The notes under the pieces: generated by a model | Database searches by the model: none | What the model saw: the letters and a program-made list of their open reading frames with translations, nothing else | What the model was told of the DNA's origin: nothing | Made by a program: the position numbers and the translations under genes | Part shown: positions 8,128 through 17,838 of the stretch, in pieces | How positions within the stretch are numbered: position 1 is the first letter of the stretch | How the letters are laid out: each line of letters begins with the position of its first letter | From: an uncultured Bacteroides sp. | GTDB taxonomy: Bacteria; Bacteroidota; Bacteroidia; Bacteroidales; Bacteroidaceae | Assembly: GCA_900553815.1 (NCBI GenBank) | Contig: USEY01000003.1 | Span: 29,716 to 93,715, forward strand | Length of the DNA: 64,000 nucleotides | Reading direction: 5' to 3'

Positions 8128-8814
8128 TTATTTTAATTTGGCTATCACGGTCTGATTGCCGGTAGTCTGTTGTCCCAGTTTTACGAGCACTTCCGTACCC
8201 AGTGGCAAGAAGACATCCACACGCGAACCAAACTTAATGAAGCCCATGTGCTCGTCTATGTAGCATTCTTCGCCCGGCTCGGCATAAGTCACAATCCGTC
8301 GCGCCATGGCTCCGGCTATCTGGCGGGCCATGATTTCCACTCCTTCGGGAGTTTCTATCACGACAGTAGAGCGTTCGTTGTCCGTACTGGCCTTGGGCAG
8401 CCAGGCTTTCATGAATTTACCATTCTGATGGCTCACGCTCTTCACGGTTCCGTCCACCGGATACCAGTTGGCATGCACATTCACCAGACTCATGAAGATA
8501 GATACCATGATGCGGCGTTCGTGGAAATATTCGTTTTCCTCCACTTCCTCCACCACTACAATCTTTCCATCGGCAGGTGCTACAACCACCTTCTCCGTGT
8601 CCTTGCCAAACAAGCGTATAGGGCAACGGAAGAAATTGACCATTATGCCGTAGACCACCAGACTGATGACAGCTACAACATAAAACGGAATCTTACACTC
8701 TACGGCAAAATAGAGCGGCAAATTAATGGCCAGCAACAGCAGGAAGCCCCATATCAGCGTATGAGTACCCTCGCGATGCAATCGTATCTTCTTTATCTTT
8801 TTTAAACGGTTCAT
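8128..8814 (-). CDS. psd: Phosphatidylserine decarboxylase proenzyme
   Basis: 228 aa, the short PSD-A type. Two membrane helices (about 20-60) precede the catalytic part: [10 protein letters not shown], the [12 protein letters not shown] motif, and the self-cleavage site in FIKFGSRVD, where cleavage before the Ser would yield the pyruvoyl group. It converts phosphatidylserine to phosphatidylethanolamine. It is first in the psd-pssA-DUF4834 group and has a promoter at 8917-8944. Confidence 0.93.
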   Translation of the reverse strand: MNRLKKIKKIRLHREGTHTLIWGFLLLLAINLPLYFAVECKIPFYVVAVISLVVYGIMVNFFRCPIRLFGKDTEKVVVAPADGKIVVVEEVEENEYFHERRIMVSIFMSLVNVHANWYPVDGTVKSVSHQNGKFMKAWLPKASTDNERSTVVIETPEGVEIMARQIAGAMARRIVTYAEPGEECYIDEHMGFIKFGSRVDVFLPLGTEVLVKLGQQTTGNQTVIAKLK

Positions 8815-8916
8815 GTATCGTAATATATTAGCGACTGCCGGATAATCCAGAAACGCAGATTACTACCTTCGCAAGCCCTTTAGCAAATCCTGACAGACGC
8901 CTGAATAAAATATCTG

Positions 8917-8944
8917 CAAAAATAGAGTTATTTTAAAAAGCAAA
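8917..8944 (-). promoter_or_regulatory. Promoter of the psd operon
   Basis: On the minus strand TTTG (8941-8944) and TATTTTTG (8917-8924) are 16 bases apart, about 100 bases upstream of the psd ATG. Confidence 0.5.
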
Positions 8945-8995
8945 CAAGAATTTATAAGAGAAAAGCGGTCTTAAGCAACTTTTTAGTGATTATTT

Positions 8996-9026
8996 TTTGC
9001 CAAATACTGCATTGGTTGTACTTTTA
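8996..9026 (+). promoter_or_regulatory. Promoter of dnaE
   Basis: TTTG (8996-8999), a 19-base spacer and TACTTTTA (9019-9026), one base off the -7 consensus. Transcription would start about 20 bases before the ATG at 9053. Confidence 0.5.
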
Positions 9027-9052
9027 TCCACTCTTTTACTAATAATAATTCT

Positions 9053-12000
9053 ATGCACGATTTTGTTCATTTGCACGTACACACCCAGTACTCTTTGCTC
9101 GACGGACAGGCCAGCATCAGCAAGCTGGTGGACAAAGCCATGAAAGACGGAATGAAGGGTATTGCCATCACCGACCATGGCAACATGTTTGGCATCAAGG
9201 AATTCACCAACTACGTCAACAAAAAGAACAGTGGTCCGAAAGGTGAAATCAAAGACCTGAAGAAAGCACTGGCCGCACTGGAAGACGAAAGCAACACCGA
9301 AGAGGGCAAGGAAGCCAAGATTGCGGAATGCAAAGCCAAAATAGCAGAGGCGGAAGCCAAGCTTTTCAAGCCAATCATCGGTTGCGAAATGTATGTGGCA
9401 CGCCGCAGCATGGACAAGAAAGAGGGCAAATCCGACCAGAGCGGCTGGCACCTTATTGTATTGGCAAAGAACGAAAAAGGATACCATAACCTCATCAAGC
9501 TCGTATCGCATGCCTGGACCGAAGGCTACTACATGCGTCCGCGTACCGACCGCAGCGAACTGGAGAAGTATCATGAGGGACTTATAGTCTGCTCGGCCTG
9601 CATCGGTGGCGAGGTTCCCAAAAAGATTATCAACGACCAGCTGGAAGAAGCCGAGGAAGCCGTGCGCTGGTACAAGAATCTCTTTGGCGAGGACTACTAC
9701 CTGGAGTTGCAACGCCATAAAGCCACCGTGCCGCGTGCCAACCACGAAGCCTACCCCATGCAACAAAAAGCCAACGCCTATATTCTGGAGCTGGCCAAGA
9801 AATACAATATCAAGGTAATATGTACCAACGACGTCCACTTTGTAGACGAAGAGAACGCCGAGGCACACGACCGTCTGATTTGCCTCAGCACCGGCAAAGA
9901 CCTGGACGACCCCAAGCGCATGCTTTATACCAAACAGGAATGGATGAAGACAAAAGCCGAAATGAACCAGTTGTTTGCCGACATTCCCGAAGCACTGACC
10001 AACACACTGGAAGTACTGGACAAGGTGGAATACTATTCCATCGACCATGCGCCCATCATGCCTACCTTTGCCATTCCCGAAGAGTTTGGTACAGAAGCCG
10101 AATATCGCCAACGCCTGACCGAAAAAGACCTCTTCGACGAGTTTACACAGGACGAAAACGGTAACGTAGTGCTCGATGAAGAAGCCGCCAAAGCCAAAAT
10201 CAAGCGTCTGGGCGGATATGACAAGCTCTACCGTATCAAACTGGAAGCCGACTATCTGGCCAAACTGACCTTCGACGGTGCCAAACGACTTTACGGCGAC
10301 CCGCTCAGTGAAGAAGTGCAGGAACGACTCAAGTTCGAGCTCTACATCATGAAGACCATGGGTTTCCCGGGCTACTTTCTCATCGTGCAGGACTTCATCA
10401 ATGCCGCCCGCTCCAAACTGGGCGTATGGGTAGGCCCCGGACGTGGTTCGGCCGCCGGTTCTGCCGTTGCCTACTGCCTGGGCATTACCAAGATTGACCC
10501 CATTCAGTACGACCTGCTGTTCGAGCGTTTCCTGAACCCCGACCGTATCTCTCTCCCCGATATCGATGTGGACTTCGATGATGATGGCCGCGGAGAGGTG
10601 TTGCGCTGGGTAACCGAGAAATACGGACAGGAGAAAGTGGCACACATCATTACCTACGGTACAATGGCCACCAAATTGGTTATCAAGGACGTGGCCCGTG
10701 TGGAAAAGCTGCCGCTTGCCGAAGCCGACCGTCTGGCCAAGCTCGTACCCGACAAGATACCCGACAAAAAGCTCAACCTGCCCAACGCCATAGAATACGT
10801 GCCCGAGCTGCAAGCCGCTGAAGCCTCGCCCGACCCGCTGGTGCGCGACACGCTGAAGTATGCCAAGATGCTCGAAGGCAACGTACGCGGTACGGGTGTA
10901 CATGCCTGCGGTACCATTATCTGCCGCGACGACATTACCGACTGGGTACCCGTGAGCACCGCCGACGATAAGGAGACAGGTGAGAAGATGCTCGTCACCC
11001 AGTATGAAGGTTCGGTCATCGAAGACACGGGACTTATCAAGATGGACTTCCTGGGACTGAAGACACTGTCCATCCTCAAGGAAGCCGTGGAGAACATACG
11101 CCAACACCGAGGACTTGACCTCGACATCGACAAGATTTCCATCAGCGACCCTGCCACTTATAAACTCTACTGCGACGGACGTACCATTGGAACCTTCCAG
11201 TTTGAATCGGCCGGTATGCAGAAGTACCTGCGCGAGTTGCAACCCAGCACTTTCGAGGACCTGATTGCCATGAACGCCCTCTACCGACCGGGACCTATGG
11301 ACTACATCCCCGACTTCATCGACCGTAAGCAGGGACGCAAGCCCATCGAGTACGATATACCCATCATGGAAAAGTACCTGAAGGATACGTACGGCATCAC
11401 CGTCTACCAGGAGCAGGTCATGCTTCTGTCGCGTCTGCTGGCCGACTTTACCCGAGGCGAATCGGATGCCTTGCGTAAGGCCATGGGTAAGAAGCTGCGC
11501 GACAAGCTGGACCACATGAAACCCAAATTCATCTCCGGCGGACAAAAGAACGGACACGACCCCAAGGTACTGGAAAAGATATGGGCCGATTGGGAGAAGT
11601 TTGCTTCCTACGCCTTCAACAAGTCGCACGCCACCTGCTATTCGTGGGTTGCCTACCAGACGGCCTACCTCAAGGCCAACTATCCTGCCGAGTACATGGC
11701 AGCCGTCATGAGCCGAAGCTTGTCGAACATCACCGACATCACCAAGCTCATGGACGAATGCAAAGCCATGGGCATTAAGGTATTGGGACCGGATGTCAAC
11801 GAGAGTAACCTGAAGTTCACCGTCAACCAGGAAGGAAACGTACGCTTCGGCCTGGGTGCGGTCAAGGGTGTGGGCGAAGGAGCTGTGCTGTCCATCATCA
11901 ACGAGCGCCAGAAGAACGGTCCGTTCAAGGGCATATTCGACTTTGTGCAACGTGTCAACCTGGCCGCCTGCAATCGCAAGAACATTGAATGCCTGGCACT

Positions 12001-12850
12001 GGCCGGAGCACTCGACGCCTTCCCTGAACTGAAGCGCGAACAGTACTTCGCCGTCAACAACAAGAACGAGACGTTCATCGAAACCCTCGTGCGCTATGGC
12101 TACCGCTACCAGGCCGACCAGGCCGCAGCCGCCAACTCGCTCTTCGGCGGCGACAACGTGGTGGAGATTGCTACACCCGAGATACTGCCGGCCGAACGCT
12201 GGTCGGACCTCGACCGTCTGAACCGCGAACGCGAGCTGGTAGGCATCTACCTTTCCGCTCATCCGCTGGATGAGTATGCCGTAGTGCTGGAACATGTCTG
12301 CAACACCCACATGTCCGAGCTGGACGATAAAGCCGCACTCGTGGGACGCGAAATCACCATGGGCGGTATAGTCACCGCCGTACGCCGCGGCATCAGCAAG
12401 AACGGTAACCCCTACGGCATAGCCAAGATTGAGGACTATTCGGGTTCGGCCGAACTGCCGTTCTTCGGCAACGACTGGGTGACCTATCAAGGCTATCTGG
12501 GCGAACGTACCTTCCTCTTCATCAAGGCGCGTTGTCAGCCCAAGCAATGGAAGCCCAACGAGCTGGAGCTGAAAATCACCTCCATGGAGCTGTTGCCCGA
12601 TGTAAAGGAAAAGCTCGTCGAGAAGATTACCATTGCCATCCCGCTGAGCGTGCTTAGCCTCAACCTCATCAACGAGCTGGAGGAAAAGACCAAAGAAAGT
12701 CCGGGCAACACCGAACTCTACTTCAAGGTGACCGACAACGAGAGCAAATCAAGCCTCGACTTCGTATCGCGACCGGTCAAACTGTCTGTCGGCCGCGACC
12801 TGATAAACTATCTGAAAGAGCGGCCCGAACTCAGTTTCCGAATAAACTGA
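9053..12850 (+). CDS. dnaE: DNA polymerase III alpha subunit
   Basis: 1265 aa, the replicative polymerase. The PHP domain opens with HLHVHTQYS (5-13). A charged, Lys/Glu/Ala-rich insertion of about 40 residues (near 62-105) lengthens the PHP domain compared with E. coli DnaE. The palm motif LPDIDVDFDDDG (501-512) supplies the catalytic aspartates. The helix-hairpin-helix GVGEGAVL lies near 938 and an OB fold near 1100-1180 (GREITMGGIV). It stands alone between two promoter regions. Confidence 0.97.
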   Translation: MHDFVHLHVHTQYSLLDGQASISKLVDKAMKDGMKGIAITDHGNMFGIKEFTNYVNKKNSGPKGEIKDLKKALAALEDESNTEEGKEAKIAECKAKIAEAEAKLFKPIIGCEMYVARRSMDKKEGKSDQSGWHLIVLAKNEKGYHNLIKLVSHAWTEGYYMRPRTDRSELEKYHEGLIVCSACIGGEVPKKIINDQLEEAEEAVRWYKNLFGEDYYLELQRHKATVPRANHEAYPMQQKANAYILELAKKYNIKVICTNDVHFVDEENAEAHDRLICLSTGKDLDDPKRMLYTKQEWMKTKAEMNQLFADIPEALTNTLEVLDKVEYYSIDHAPIMPTFAIPEEFGTEAEYRQRLTEKDLFDEFTQDENGNVVLDEEAAKAKIKRLGGYDKLYRIKLEADYLAKLTFDGAKRLYGDPLSEEVQERLKFELYIMKTMGFPGYFLIVQDFINAARSKLGVWVGPGRGSAAGSAVAYCLGITKIDPIQYDLLFERFLNPDRISLPDIDVDFDDDGRGEVLRWVTEKYGQEKVAHIITYGTMATKLVIKDVARVEKLPLAEADRLAKLVPDKIPDKKLNLPNAIEYVPELQAAEASPDPLVRDTLKYAKMLEGNVRGTGVHACGTIICRDDITDWVPVSTADDKETGEKMLVTQYEGSVIEDTGLIKMDFLGLKTLSILKEAVENIRQHRGLDLDIDKISISDPATYKLYCDGRTIGTFQFESAGMQKYLRELQPSTFEDLIAMNALYRPGPMDYIPDFIDRKQGRKPIEYDIPIMEKYLKDTYGITVYQEQVMLLSRLLADFTRGESDALRKAMGKKLRDKLDHMKPKFISGGQKNGHDPKVLEKIWADWEKFASYAFNKSHATCYSWVAYQTAYLKANYPAEYMAAVMSRSLSNITDITKLMDECKAMGIKVLGPDVNESNLKFTVNQEGNVRFGLGAVKGVGEGAVLSIINERQKNGPFKGIFDFVQRVNLAACNRKNIECLALAGALDAFPELKREQYFAVNNKNETFIETLVRYGYRYQADQAAAANSLFGGDNVVEIATPEILPAERWSDLDRLNRERELVGIYLSAHPLDEYAVVLEHVCNTHMSELDDKAALVGREITMGGIVTAVRRGISKNGNPYGIAKIEDYSGSAELPFFGNDWVTYQGYLGERTFLFIKARCQPKQWKPNELELKITSMELLPDVKEKLVEKITIAIPLSVLSLNLINELEEKTKESPGNTELYFKVTDNESKSSLDFVSRPVKLSVGRDLINYLKERPELSFRIN

Positions 12851-12870
12851 CCCTCTTTCCACCCAACTAC

Positions 12871-13008
12871 CAAGGAGGGTGTATCAAAACTAAACCTATT
12901 TTTTAGACGCGGATTGTGCGGATTAAGCGGATTTCTTTATTGCCTAACCCTCATAATCCGCTTTATCCGCGTCTAAAAGATAAGGATAGTTCGTTTTGAC
13001 CCTCTTTG
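12871..13008. repeat. Large imperfect inverted repeat after dnaE
   Basis: The two ends AAGGAGGGT (12872) and ACCCTCTTTG (12999-13008) pair. So do the inner arms with TTAGACGCGGATT (12904 on) and its complement ending at about 12976. The inner arms hold GCGGATTAAGCGGATT-type sequence that is common between Bacteroides genes. It can fold into a long hairpin and may end dnaE transcription or be a non-autonomous repeat. Confidence 0.65.
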
Positions 13009-13087
13009 TTTTATCCACACTGCCATACAGCCCAGTCATTGCAAACTACACTTCGGTCATCGATATCCACACCCCGGAAACAAAACC

Positions 13088-13119
13088 ATTGTATCACCAT
13101 TCCCCCTCATCTACCTTTG
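13088..13119 (+). promoter_or_regulatory. Promoter upstream of the RND adaptor gene
   Basis: ATTG (13088-13091), a 20-base spacer and TACCTTTG (13112-13119). This would give a leader of about 415 bases before the ATG at 13541. Confidence 0.5.
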
Positions 13120-13540
13120 TAGCGGCAAAGAGCAAGGAGCCGAGGCTTAGGGATAAGCTTCGACACGTGTGCTGCCCAAATAAATCTCTTCATCTTTAAT
13201 TTTTAAGTGTTAAATGACAGGCATCGGCCATTCCTCTTATGGCCAATGTCAGAGTCCGGAGAGAACCGGGCAGGTAGTGGGGATACCGTTTACAGAGTAT
13301 ACCCTTTTTCAAGCCTTAACTATCAGCGCCCCACTACTGCCTGGTTTCCTCCATTCTTTTGCCAACACCGGATGAACAGAAAGAACAGTCGGAGCAAACA
13401 ACGAGCGGGCGAAACAACAACCATGCCCCCCAAGGACAAGGTAAACCCAAGAAGAGAGAAAAACAAAAGACGGAGAGCAAGCATAAAAAGACATATTAAT
13501 ACATCATATATAATAGGTATAAAGGAAACATAAGGAAACG
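13120..13540 (+). other. Long structured leader before the RND adaptor
   Basis: No gene is credible here. Two hairpins are visible: 13215-13251 (outer TGACA/TGTCA, inner GGCCAT/ATGGCC) and a wide one with arms 13266-13282 and 13329-13344 (CAGGTAGTGGGG against CCCCACTACTG). An A-rich stretch follows before the adaptor start. It may be a regulatory leader or a small RNA; no known riboswitch motif was recognised. Confidence 0.35.
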
Positions 13541-14590
13541 ATGGAAAAAAGATTATTACTGGCAAGTACAACACTGCTGCTGCTCGCCTCCTGCGGACAG
13601 CAAGCCGAAGAGGGCAAGGAATTGCCTCTAGTCAACACAGTAACAGCTGAACAAGTCTCAGCCCCCACCCAGCGGAGCTACACCTTCATATCCGAACCCT
13701 ACCGGCAGGTTGACCTGTCCTTCCGGGTTGGCGGACCGGTGAAGACCTTCGACGTGCAAAGCGGACAGCACTTCAGCAAGGGCCAACTGATAGCCGCTAT
13801 CGACGAACGCGACTTCCTCATCCGCAAAGAGCGCGCCGAAGCCCTCTACCGGCAGGCCGAAGCCGACTACCGCCGCGTGGCCAACCTCTATGAGAAGAAC
13901 AACATATCGGGAACCAGCTACGAAAAGGCACGTGCCGACTATGCCCAGGCCAAGGCCGAAGCCGAATCGGCCACCAACGCCTGGCAGGACACCCGTCTGA
14001 CAGCTCCCTTCGACGGCTACGTGCAGCAAGTCTGCATCGAACGCTATCAGGACGTCAAGGCTTCCATGCCGGTGGTGAGCTTCATCGACCTGTCGCGCAT
14101 CAAGATACAAGTCTACGTGCCCGAAGACCTGGCCTCCTCCCTGCGTACGGCAGAAGCCTTGCGTTCGGCCTGCCGCATTACCTTCGACGCCCTGCCCGGA
14201 CAAGTATTCACACCCTCGGAGGCCTATCTGACCCGGACAGCCACCTCCAACAACATTTCATTCCAACTGACAGCACTTATAGACAATCCCTCCAACAGCT
14301 TGCCTGGAAGAATGGCCGGAAGCCTTTCGTTGTCCCTTCCTTTAACTTCTACCCCTTCCGTGCTCATTCCCCAGGCAGCTGTATGTCATAACGCCGAAAA
14401 AGGCAGCTACGTATGGACCGTAGGCGCCGACAACCGTGTCAGTGCGCAACCCGTCAGGCTGGGACGCCTCATGGACAACAACCGTGTGGAAGTGACCGAC
14501 GGCCTCGACCACGGCCAGCGCATTGCCGCCAGCCGGCTGACATTCCTGCAAGACGGACAAGAAATAGCAACACAAGACAACCAACAATAA
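13541..14590 (+). CDS. RND efflux periplasmic adaptor (MFP) lipoprotein
   Basis: 349 aa. A lipobox (LLLASCGQ) predicts an inner-membrane-anchored lipoprotein. It has the adaptor layout: lipoyl half-motif FRVGGPVKTFDVQSGQ, a helical hairpin (about 85-145), the second lipoyl half LTAPFDGYV, then beta-barrel and membrane-proximal domains. It would bridge an RND pump and an outer-membrane channel. The reading frame is intact, but the pump and channel downstream are broken, so it may be orphaned or serve another pump. Confidence 0.9.
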   Translation: MEKRLLLASTTLLLLASCGQQAEEGKELPLVNTVTAEQVSAPTQRSYTFISEPYRQVDLSFRVGGPVKTFDVQSGQHFSKGQLIAAIDERDFLIRKERAEALYRQAEADYRRVANLYEKNNISGTSYEKARADYAQAKAEAESATNAWQDTRLTAPFDGYVQQVCIERYQDVKASMPVVSFIDLSRIKIQVYVPEDLASSLRTAEALRSACRITFDALPGQVFTPSEAYLTRTATSNNISFQLTALIDNPSNSLPGRMAGSLSLSLPLTSTPSVLIPQAAVCHNAEKGSYVWTVGADNRVSAQPVRLGRLMDNNRVEVTDGLDHGQRIAASRLTFLQDGQEIATQDNQQ

Positions 14591-14611
14591 AGGATAAGGA
14601 GACAGAAGACA

Positions 14612-16104
14612 ATGAAAGACATTGCCAAATTCTTTCTGAAGAACAAGGCCCTGAGCTGGTTGCTGCTGGGCCTCATACTCATAGGCGGCGTGGTGGCCTA
14701 CAACGGCATGGGCAAGCTGGAAGACGCCCCCTTCACCATCAAGCAGGCCGTGGTGACCACCACCTACCCCGGCGCATCGCCACTGGAAGTGCAACAGCAG
14801 GTCACCGACGTGCTCGAAGAGTCCATACAGTCGCTGGGCGAACTCTACTACCTGAAGACCGACAACCGGGCCGGCCTGTCGAAGATTACCGTCTACGTGA
14901 AAAAGGAAATACGCGCCGACACCATGCAGCAGCTGTGGGACAAGCTGCGCCGCAAGGTAAGCGACGTGCAGAGCAAGCTGCCGGCCGGTGCCGAACCGTC
15001 GGTGGTGAACGATGACTTCGGCGACGTGCTGGGTGTGTTCTACAGCCTCAGCAGCGACACACGCACCTACCGCGAACTGGAAGACCAGGCCAAGCGCATC
15101 AAGAACGAACTGCTGGGCATGAAGGACGTGGCCAAGGTGGAACTCTTCGGCATCCAGAACCGTACGATAGAAGTCAACGTCAACCAGGCACTCATGTCAC
15201 AAAGCGGAATCAGCATGGCCGACATTGCCGCCGCCTTCGACCGCCAGAACCGGGTAGTTGACGCAGGCGGACTGGAGACCGGCTCCAACCGCCTCCGCAT
15301 AGAGGCCACCGGCAGCTTCAGCAACCCGCCGAAAGCTGGGACCAGTATACGCTGGAAGACCTGCCCGTGTGGAACGGACGAAACTCGGCACCGCTGGCAC
15401 AAGTGGCCGACAGCATTGGGCCGGGCTGGGAATGGCCGCTGGTCAGGACCTACAACCGACAGCTGTCCATGGCAGCCCAGTGCGACGTGCAACCCGGACA
15501 CACCATGAAGGAAGTGCACAGCGAAATCAGGCAGGCCATCGAGCAGATACAACTGCCGCCGGGCTACACCTTCTTCTGGGACTCGCAATACAAGGACCAG
15601 CGCGAGGCCATGCAGGCACTCACCAAGTTCTTCCCCCTGGCACAGGTGTTCCTGGTGCTCATTCTGGTGGCGCTCTTTGGCAACTTCCGCCAGCCGCTCA
15701 TCATCTTCCTCATCCTGCCGCTTTCGGTCATCGGAGTCGTCATCGGGCTGCTGCTCACCGGTTTCCAGTTCGGCTTCTTCTGCATAGCCGGCTGGCTGGG
15801 ACTGCTGGGCATGATTATCAAGAATGTCATCGTGCTGATTGACGAAGTGAACGCGCAGCGCCGTGCCGGTGTGAAGGCCGACGAAGCCATTGTCGAAGCC
15901 ACCGTGTCGCGCACGCGCCCCGTGCTCATGGCAGCCATCACTACCATCATGGGCAGCATACCGCTGTTGTTCGACGTCGTATTTGGCGGCATGGCGGCCA
16001 CCATCGTCTTCGGACTGACGTTTGCCACCCTGCTCACGCTCTTCATCACGCCCGCCCTCTATGCCGTGTTCTATCCCGAAGCGGCGGGCAAGAGTATGTG
16101 CTGA
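14612..16104 (+). pseudogene. RND pump, internally deleted and frameshifted
   Basis: The first part (14612 to about 15325) encodes the start of an RND permease: TM1 and the first porter region up to RLRIEATGSFSNP, about 237 aa. The second part continues in another frame (from about 15328, WDQYTLEDLPVW) with the end of the C-terminal half: porter tail, the last TM helices, the WLGLLGMIIKNVIVL segment and FITPALYAVFYPEA. A normal pump is about 1000 aa; about half, from the first porter region into the C-terminal half, is missing. The internal deletion plus frame change means no working pump. Confidence 0.9.
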
Positions 16105-16122
16105 CCAGCTGCTTCACTGAAA

Positions 16123-16148
16123 GACCAGGGCTGACAGATGCCCTGGTC
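16123..16148 (+). terminator. Perfect 9-bp hairpin after the RND remnant
   Basis: GACCAGGGC (16123-16131) and GCCCTGGTC (16140-16148) enclose an 8-base loop. There is no T-run, so termination is uncertain. Confidence 0.4.
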
Positions 16149-16195
16149 ACAGGAAAAGTCAGGCTCTGATAGAGTAAAAGCACCAATACATCCGG

Positions 16196-16261
16196 GCTAA
16201 AGTGCCACCTCAATATAGCTAAGGTGCCACCCTTGCATAGCTAAAGTACGGCTTTTCTCCA
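16196..16261. repeat. 22-bp array, GCTAAAGTGCC core
   Basis: Three units start at 16196, 16218 and 16240, each beginning GCTAAAGT or GCTAAGGT. Units 1 and 2 carry GTGCCACC; unit 3 has diverged after GCTAAAGTACGG. Unit 2 holds the near-palindrome AAGGTGCCACCCTT. Confidence 0.7.
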
Positions 16262-16267
16262 TATTAT

Positions 16268-16377
16268 AAGCCTTATATCCAATTGTTAAAAGCCTTATAG
16301 TATATGTCTATAAGCCTTTTAATACTACGTTAAAAGCCTTATATATTTTATGAATAAGCCTTTTATTATAAGCTAAG
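16268..16377. repeat. 22-bp array, AAGCCTT core
   Basis: Five units start at 16268, 16290, 16312, 16334 and 16356 at exactly 22 bases. Each begins AAGCCTTAT or AAGCCTTTT, and the other 13 bases are A/T-rich and different in each unit. It directly follows the GCTAAAGT array and fills the gap before the broken outer-membrane factor. Confidence 0.8.
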
Positions 16378-16487
16378 ATACGACTTTAGGAGCCCTAAGG
16401 TGGGGAGATAGCCTGCATCATCCGGCACTTCAGGTAAGAACAACCGCCGATAAAGCCCTAAAAAACATAGAATAAATCTGTAAAGAC

Positions 16488-16875
16488 ATGAAACAGAAAC
16501 ATATCCTACTGCTGGCCTATACCATGGCCGCAACCAGCCTCGGGCTGCACGCATAAGACAGCCCGCTGCTCAACGACTATCGCACTTTGGTAGAAACCTA
16601 CAGCCCCGATCTGCGGGCAGCCCAGCATGCCGCCGGTGCCGGCCAGGAAGCACGCCAGTCGGCACACGCCGACTTCCTGCCCAAGCTATCGGGTGGTGCC
16701 AACTTCAACTATACCGGCAATCCGCTCCGGCTCGATGTCAACCTGCCCGGCACCGACGCTGCCTACACCTTTGAAAGTCGCGACACGAAATACGGTGCCT
16801 CGCTCAACCTGTCGCAACCCCTCTATACCGGCGGAGCACTGCGTGCCGGATATGACAAGGCACGCGCCGAGGAGG
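16488..16875 (+). pseudogene. Outer-membrane efflux factor (TolC-like), truncated
   Basis: An ATG at 16488 starts a signal peptide ending GLHA, but the next codon is TAA (16554), where related proteins usually continue HAQDS; a C-to-T change of CAA would explain it. In the same frame the TolC-like N-terminus continues (SPLLNDYRTLVETYSPDLRA, then LSQPLYTGGALRAGYDKARAE) for about 100 aa. It then passes without a frame change into a response regulator. The C-terminal three quarters are missing. Confidence 0.85.
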
Positions 16876-17534
16876 CCATGCAATGGTTTGCCGGGCATCC
16901 GCACCCCGACATCCTGTTTCTCGACATACAGCTCACCGACGGTCTGTCGTTCTACTTCATCGAGCAGGCCCGGCCCGAGAGCATGATTGTCTTTACCACG
17001 GCCTACGACGAGTATGCCGTCCGTGCCTTCAGGGTGAACAGCATCGACTACCTGCTGAAACCCATCCACCGCGAACGGCTGGCCGACGCCATACAGAAGT
17101 TTGAACGGCTGACGGCTCCCCGCATACACGAACTGAACAGCCGGCTCGACATGCAGGAACTGATTCAGGCACTTGCCGACCGCAACACGCGCCGCTACCG
17201 CACGCGCTTCCTCATCAGCGGCCCGCGCAGCCTCTATACGCTGAACGTGGACGAGGTGTGCTACTTCTATTCGGAAGAAAAGATAACCTTTGCCGTGACG
17301 ACCGACCGCCGTACGCACATCATCGACCTCCCGTTGGCCAAGCTCGAAGAACAGCTTGACCCGTAGCAGTTCTTCCGCGTCAACAGGCAGTACATCCTCT
17401 CGGCGCCCTGCATACGCGACATTGAGCCCTACTTCAACGGCAAGGTCGTTGTACACGTAGTTCCCGCAACCGACAGCCCCATACAGGTGAGCCGCGAAAA
17501 GGCGGCCGCACTGAAAATGTGGCTGAATTACTGA
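16876..17534 (+). pseudogene. LytTR response regulator, 5'-truncated with a stop
   Basis: The frame of the outer-membrane factor continues into a receiver domain lacking its first ~45 residues: DILFLDIQLTDGLSF (phosphoacceptor Asp), then FTTAYDEYAVRAF and DYLLKPI. A LytTR DNA-binding domain follows. TAG at 17364-17366 interrupts it (between LDP and QFFRVNRQ); the frame then stays open to TGA at 17532-17534. Relatives have Gln or Arg here, so this also looks like a point mutation. A sensor kinase normally next to such a gene is absent, presumably lost in the same deletion. Confidence 0.85.
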
Positions 17535-17705
17535 CAACAGCGAAAACGGCCGGAACGCACAAGACACCCAAAAGCGACTGAATTACTGAAAACAGAGTGA
17601 AAAGAAACACATCTTCTGTCACAGCCCCGACATGCCGGTAAACGGAGATTGTAAAATGTAGTTATTTTGTTTGGTACGAATGAACCAAATCTGATTTGTT
17701 ATCGT

Positions 17706-17713
17706 TATCTTTG
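17706..17713 (+). promoter_or_regulatory. -7 element upstream of trxA
   Basis: TATCTTTG matches TAnnTTTG about 126 bases before the trxA ATG. The rest of the gap 17535-17838 shows nothing else I can name. Confidence 0.45.
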
Positions 17714-17838
17714 CTCGGTCATTCGGTTCGGGCAAAGCGCAACCTGCTACCTATGGTTCAGGCCCTCCCTCGGAAGAACGACACGAAAGAGAGCAAGAAT
17801 AATCAAAACATAATTTATAACTTAATCACTTAGAAGAG

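Noticed and set aside
8990..12547. Open frame of 1185 codons antisense to dnaE
   Set aside because: It mirrors the codon structure of dnaE, has no domains or promoter, and dnaE is unmistakable. Other long antisense frames (for example opposite porW, the GH-A/esterase gene and the RND pump) are rejected for the same reason.
12996..13199. Small frame after dnaE
   Set aside because: It crosses a promoter and inverted repeat, and its composition is not protein-like.
16554..17366. Stop-codon reassignment
   Set aside because: Standard stops are used by all other genes; the frame also carries a truncating fusion, so decay is the simpler account.
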